The notes beneath the pieces were generated by a model, which saw nothing but the letters and a program-made list of their open reading frames with translations, searched no databases and was not told where the DNA came from. From positions 1 through 64,000 of the forward strand of contig VGZA01000029.1 in NCBI GenBank assembly GCA_016872775.1: a stretch of 64,000 nt of DNA, in the 5' to 3' direction. The position numbers and the translations under genes were made by a program. Positions 62,074 through 64,000 of the stretch are shown piece after piece (position 1 is the first letter of the stretch; each line of letters starts with the position of its first letter). Source of the stretch: Planctomycetota bacterium (GTDB taxonomy: Bacteria; Planctomycetota; Planctomycetia; Pirellulales; Pirellulaceae).

Positions 62074-62217
62074 TTACTTTTTCTTCTTGGCCGTCTTCTT
62101 TTTGGCCTTCGCTACCGTTTTGGTCGCTCCGGTCGCCGATTTTTTCTTGCCGAACACTTTGTCCCAATTCGCCGAGAATTTCACCGAAGGACCACTACGG
62201 ACAATCGGACCACTCAT
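62074..62217 (-). CDS. 47-residue lysine-rich protein
   Basis: ATG 62217 to TAA 62074, with GGAGAC upstream as ribosome site. The product starts MSGPIVRSGPSVKFSANWDK, continues VFGKKKSATGATKT and ends in a Lys/Ala tail (VAKAKKKTAKKKK). The first 23 residues are globular-looking with a Trp, the tail is histone-H1-like, so nucleic-acid binding is a fair guess. I have the impression that similar MSGPIVR proteins occur in other planctomycetes but cannot check this. Confidence 0.7.
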   Translation of the reverse strand: MSGPIVRSGPSVKFSANWDKVFGKKKSATGATKTVAKAKKKTAKKKK

Positions 62218-62273
62218 GGGAATCTTGTCTCCAGACGGTTAAGGAACAGCGACGACCGCTCGTCGCGAAGCGA

Positions 62274-63194
62274 TTATCTTAGGGGGTTGCACCCGGACTT
62301 GTCCAGCGGCGCGGCGGGCGGCGACTGTGGAGGAACCGCGCCGGTCCGCTGCAGGAACTCGCGGACCACCGGGATGATCACTTCATGAGCGTCTTCCACG
62401 ACATAATGGTTAGCATCCTCCAGCCGGTGGACTTCGGCCCGCGGGAAACTGACCAGCAGTCGCTGCAGGCATTCCGGTCGGAAACACCAGTCGCGCATCC
62501 CCCAGATCATCATCGTCGGCAACGACTGCAGCGTCGGCAAGCCGGCCTCCAGCCACGCCAGTTGCTGCCAGGTGGGGTGTCGGGGAGTCAACGGGATGTC
62601 CTGCACAAACCGAAGCGTCGCAATCCGGTTTCGCCAATTGTCATACGGCGCAACCAACCCCTCGGCAACATCGGCTGCCAGCGGCCGATGCACCGCCATG
62701 CTCAAGGCGGCTCGCGCGAAGGCGTTGAATCCGCGGATCGCCAACGCTCCGAAGCCGGGAATCCGGCAGGCGAGAATCCGCGCCGGGACAAAAGGGGGCG
62801 GAAACGCACCCGTGTTGAACAGCACAATCCGCGCAAACCGATCCGCAGCGCGCAGCGCCGCCCCAAGTCCGATCGCACCACCCCAATCGTGGGCCAACAA
62901 GGTCACGCCGCGCAGGTCCAGCCTCTCCACCAGCGACAGCAGGTTCTCCGTATGCTGTTTCAACGTGTATTCGTACACCGCCGGCTTGTCGCTCAATCCG
63001 CATCCGATATGGTCCGGCGCAACGATCCGAAACTCATCGCGAAATGCCCGAATCAGATTCCGCCAGTAAAATGACCAGGTCGGATTGCCATGCACCATCA
63101 GCAGCGGCGATCCCGAACCCTCGTCCAGGTAATGCAGTTGGCCACCCGACGTGCGATGCCAATGGGATTGGAATGGATAGAGTGCCTTCCACAT
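62274..63194 (-). CDS. Alpha/beta hydrolase of the haloalkane dehalogenase / OleB type
   Basis: 306 residues from ATG 63194; the frame upstream is Arg/Gly-rich and overlaps a repeat. Oxyanion-side motif HGNPTWSFYWR (35-45), APDHIGCGLSDKP (59-71), nucleophile Asp103 in AHDWGG, and the catalytic His in EDANHYVVEDA. An aspartate nucleophile is shared by haloalkane dehalogenases and by OleB beta-lactone decarboxylases of long-chain olefin synthesis; the APDHIGCGLSDKP segment favours the OleB side. No oleA, oleC or oleD is visible in the window, although the gene to the left and the cut gene to the right do not exclude them beyond the edge. Confidence 0.85.
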   Translation of the reverse strand: MWKALYPFQSHWHRTSGGQLHYLDEGSGSPLLMVHGNPTWSFYWRNLIRAFRDEFRIVAPDHIGCGLSDKPAVYEYTLKQHTENLLSLVERLDLRGVTLLAHDWGGAIGLGAALRAADRFARIVLFNTGAFPPPFVPARILACRIPGFGALAIRGFNAFARAALSMAVHRPLAADVAEGLVAPYDNWRNRIATLRFVQDIPLTPRHPTWQQLAWLEAGLPTLQSLPTMMIWGMRDWCFRPECLQRLLVSFPRAEVHRLEDANHYVVEDAHEVIIPVVREFLQRTGAVPPQSPPAAPLDKSGCNPLR

Positions 63195-63325
63195 GCGCCG
63201 CCGCCCGCCCCTTTTCGATCTCAAGTCCCGCTGGCCTTCTCCGCGATCTTCCCGCACCCTGCAAGATCTCCGCGCACTCCGCGTCCCCCGCGGTCCGTAA
63301 TCGTCGCATGCGGCATCCGGGACAG

Positions 63326-64000
63326 TTATACCGGGGCCGCGCGTTGGTAACAACGAGGGCCAGACAGGGCGCGCGGCGCGAGATGGATTCGTCGCAACAG
63401 AAAATAGCCGGCGAAGATCCACAGCGCCAGATTCGGCGCGTTGTAAGTAAACAGGCTGAAACTGGTGCTCAGGAACGTATATGCATAAGCAACAATCAGC
63501 GCCGGCAGAAAGGAGGCCCTGCCATATTGCACCGCCAGGTAGGAGAGATTGGCCGCCGCGCCGAACAGAAAGAGGACCAGACAGGAACCGATCGGCCCAA
63601 AGTCCTCAATCAACCCGCGAAACACCGTGAAAATATTTGACGATGTCTCCTCGACCGGGATCGGCAATTCCGGACTCTCGATAACGCCACATAGCTCATA
63701 CAACTTCCAGAAACTCCGGAACCCCCAAAGCCGCTTCCGCTCGGACAGCCAAGGATCCGACGCACACTCGTCGGCAAACCACTCGCAAAAGGCCGGCACA
63801 AATACGAACGTCTCGGACAGGTGCCGTCCCAACGCGCGCGGTGCGTCCAGAAACTGGTAGCGGATCGACATCGTGAGGATGGAGAAACCGAGCAGAATCG
63901 CGGCGGAGTAACCAAGGATCCGCGCTAACAGTCGCAGGTCCGATCTGCGACGCGCGCCGGCCTCCAGGATATGCGCGGCCAGATAGGCTGAAATCCAGAA
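63326..64000 (-). CDS. Polytopic membrane protein, 5' part cut by window edge
   Basis: At least 224 residues, in frame to the right edge. A hydrophobic segment (RLLARILGYSAAILLGFSIL) is followed by a soluble stretch with DAPRALGRHLSETFVFVPAF and KRLWGFRSFWKLYELCGV, and then three membrane segments (GPIGSCLVLFLFGAAANLSYL, LPALIVAYAYTFLSTSFSLF, ALWIFAGYFLLRRIHL). The pattern resembles the C-terminal end of oligosaccharide repeat-unit polymerases (Wzy-like), but without the N-terminal part this stays a guess. Confidence 0.68.
   Translation of the reverse strand, partial: FWISAYLAAHILEAGARRRSDLRLLARILGYSAAILLGFSILTMSIRYQFLDAPRALGRHLSETFVFVPAFCEWFADECASDPWLSERKRLWGFRSFWKLYELCGVIESPELPIPVEETSSNIFTVFRGLIEDFGPIGSCLVLFLFGAAANLSYLAVQYGRASFLPALIVAYAYTFLSTSFSLFTYNAPNLALWIFAGYFLLRRIHLAPRALSGPRCYQRAAPV

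Noticed and set aside
1-64000. tRNA, rRNA, IS element, prophage or plasmid origin
   Set aside because: No tRNA cloverleaf, transposase, integrase or origin repeats were recognised when reading the window; absence is by eye only.

Overview
The window reads as a chromosomal segment of a planctomycete, probably close to the Pirellulales. The support is a large surface protein with an N-terminal LEPR-XLL motif plus dockerin-like and Ig-like repeats (1-1758), a Ser/Thr kinase flanked by GYF_2-type domains, a small protein carrying an FSIRGLLLFTT-type first membrane segment, 7-heme cytochromes with TPRs, high GC, and many short convergent or divergent gene blocks. This is inference from protein style; no rRNA, tRNA, phage, IS or CRISPR was seen.

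Layout. 1-6.9 kb: surface protein (cut by the left edge), a sirtuin-ferritin pair, a PHP-domain protein coupled to a lysophospholipid acyltransferase-like protein, and dapF. 6.95-14.8 kb: a small conserved-looking protein, a giant AsmA-like protein, a glycosyltransferase-like membrane protein, an MFS carrier and a fatty-acid desaturase. 14.8-25 kb: tilS, rny with its ymdB-type neighbour, a D-threonine-aldolase-like PLP enzyme, membrane proteins, a multiheme cytochrome and rsgA. 25-33.2 kb: a complete phosphate (Pho/Pst) locus in two divergent arms: a fused PstC-PstA permease and pstS on the minus strand, and phoR-pstB-phoU-phoB on the plus strand. PhoR carries an extra C-terminal ArsC/LMW-phosphatase domain. 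33.2-36.4 kb: mrp, a small protein and a degenerate NtrC-type regulator. 36.4-51.6 kb: a complete 14-gene NADH:quinone oxidoreductase operon, nuoA to nuoN, with separate nuoC and nuoD and a perfect TGTGA-N6-TCACA palindrome just upstream. 51.6-64 kb: tsaB, a metallophosphoesterase, rsmH, the GYF-kinase pair, an XPB-like helicase, solA-like oxidase, folE, a DUF309 protein, a 47-residue lysine-rich protein, an OleB/dehalogenase-type hydrolase and a truncated membrane protein.

The two most unusual things are (i) the PhoR-ArsC fusion sitting next to a PstC-PstA fusion, which ties phosphate sensing and import to a catalytic domain whose family reduces arsenate, the phosphate analogue; and (ii) a dispersed set of short palindromes preceded by GTAG (REP/REPIN architecture as mobilised by RAYT transposases elsewhere). 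These sit in inverted pairs in five intergenic gaps, and their GTAG (or CTAG) supplies the TAG stop codon of four different genes (PHP protein, dapF, desaturase, tsaB). No RAYT gene lies in the window.
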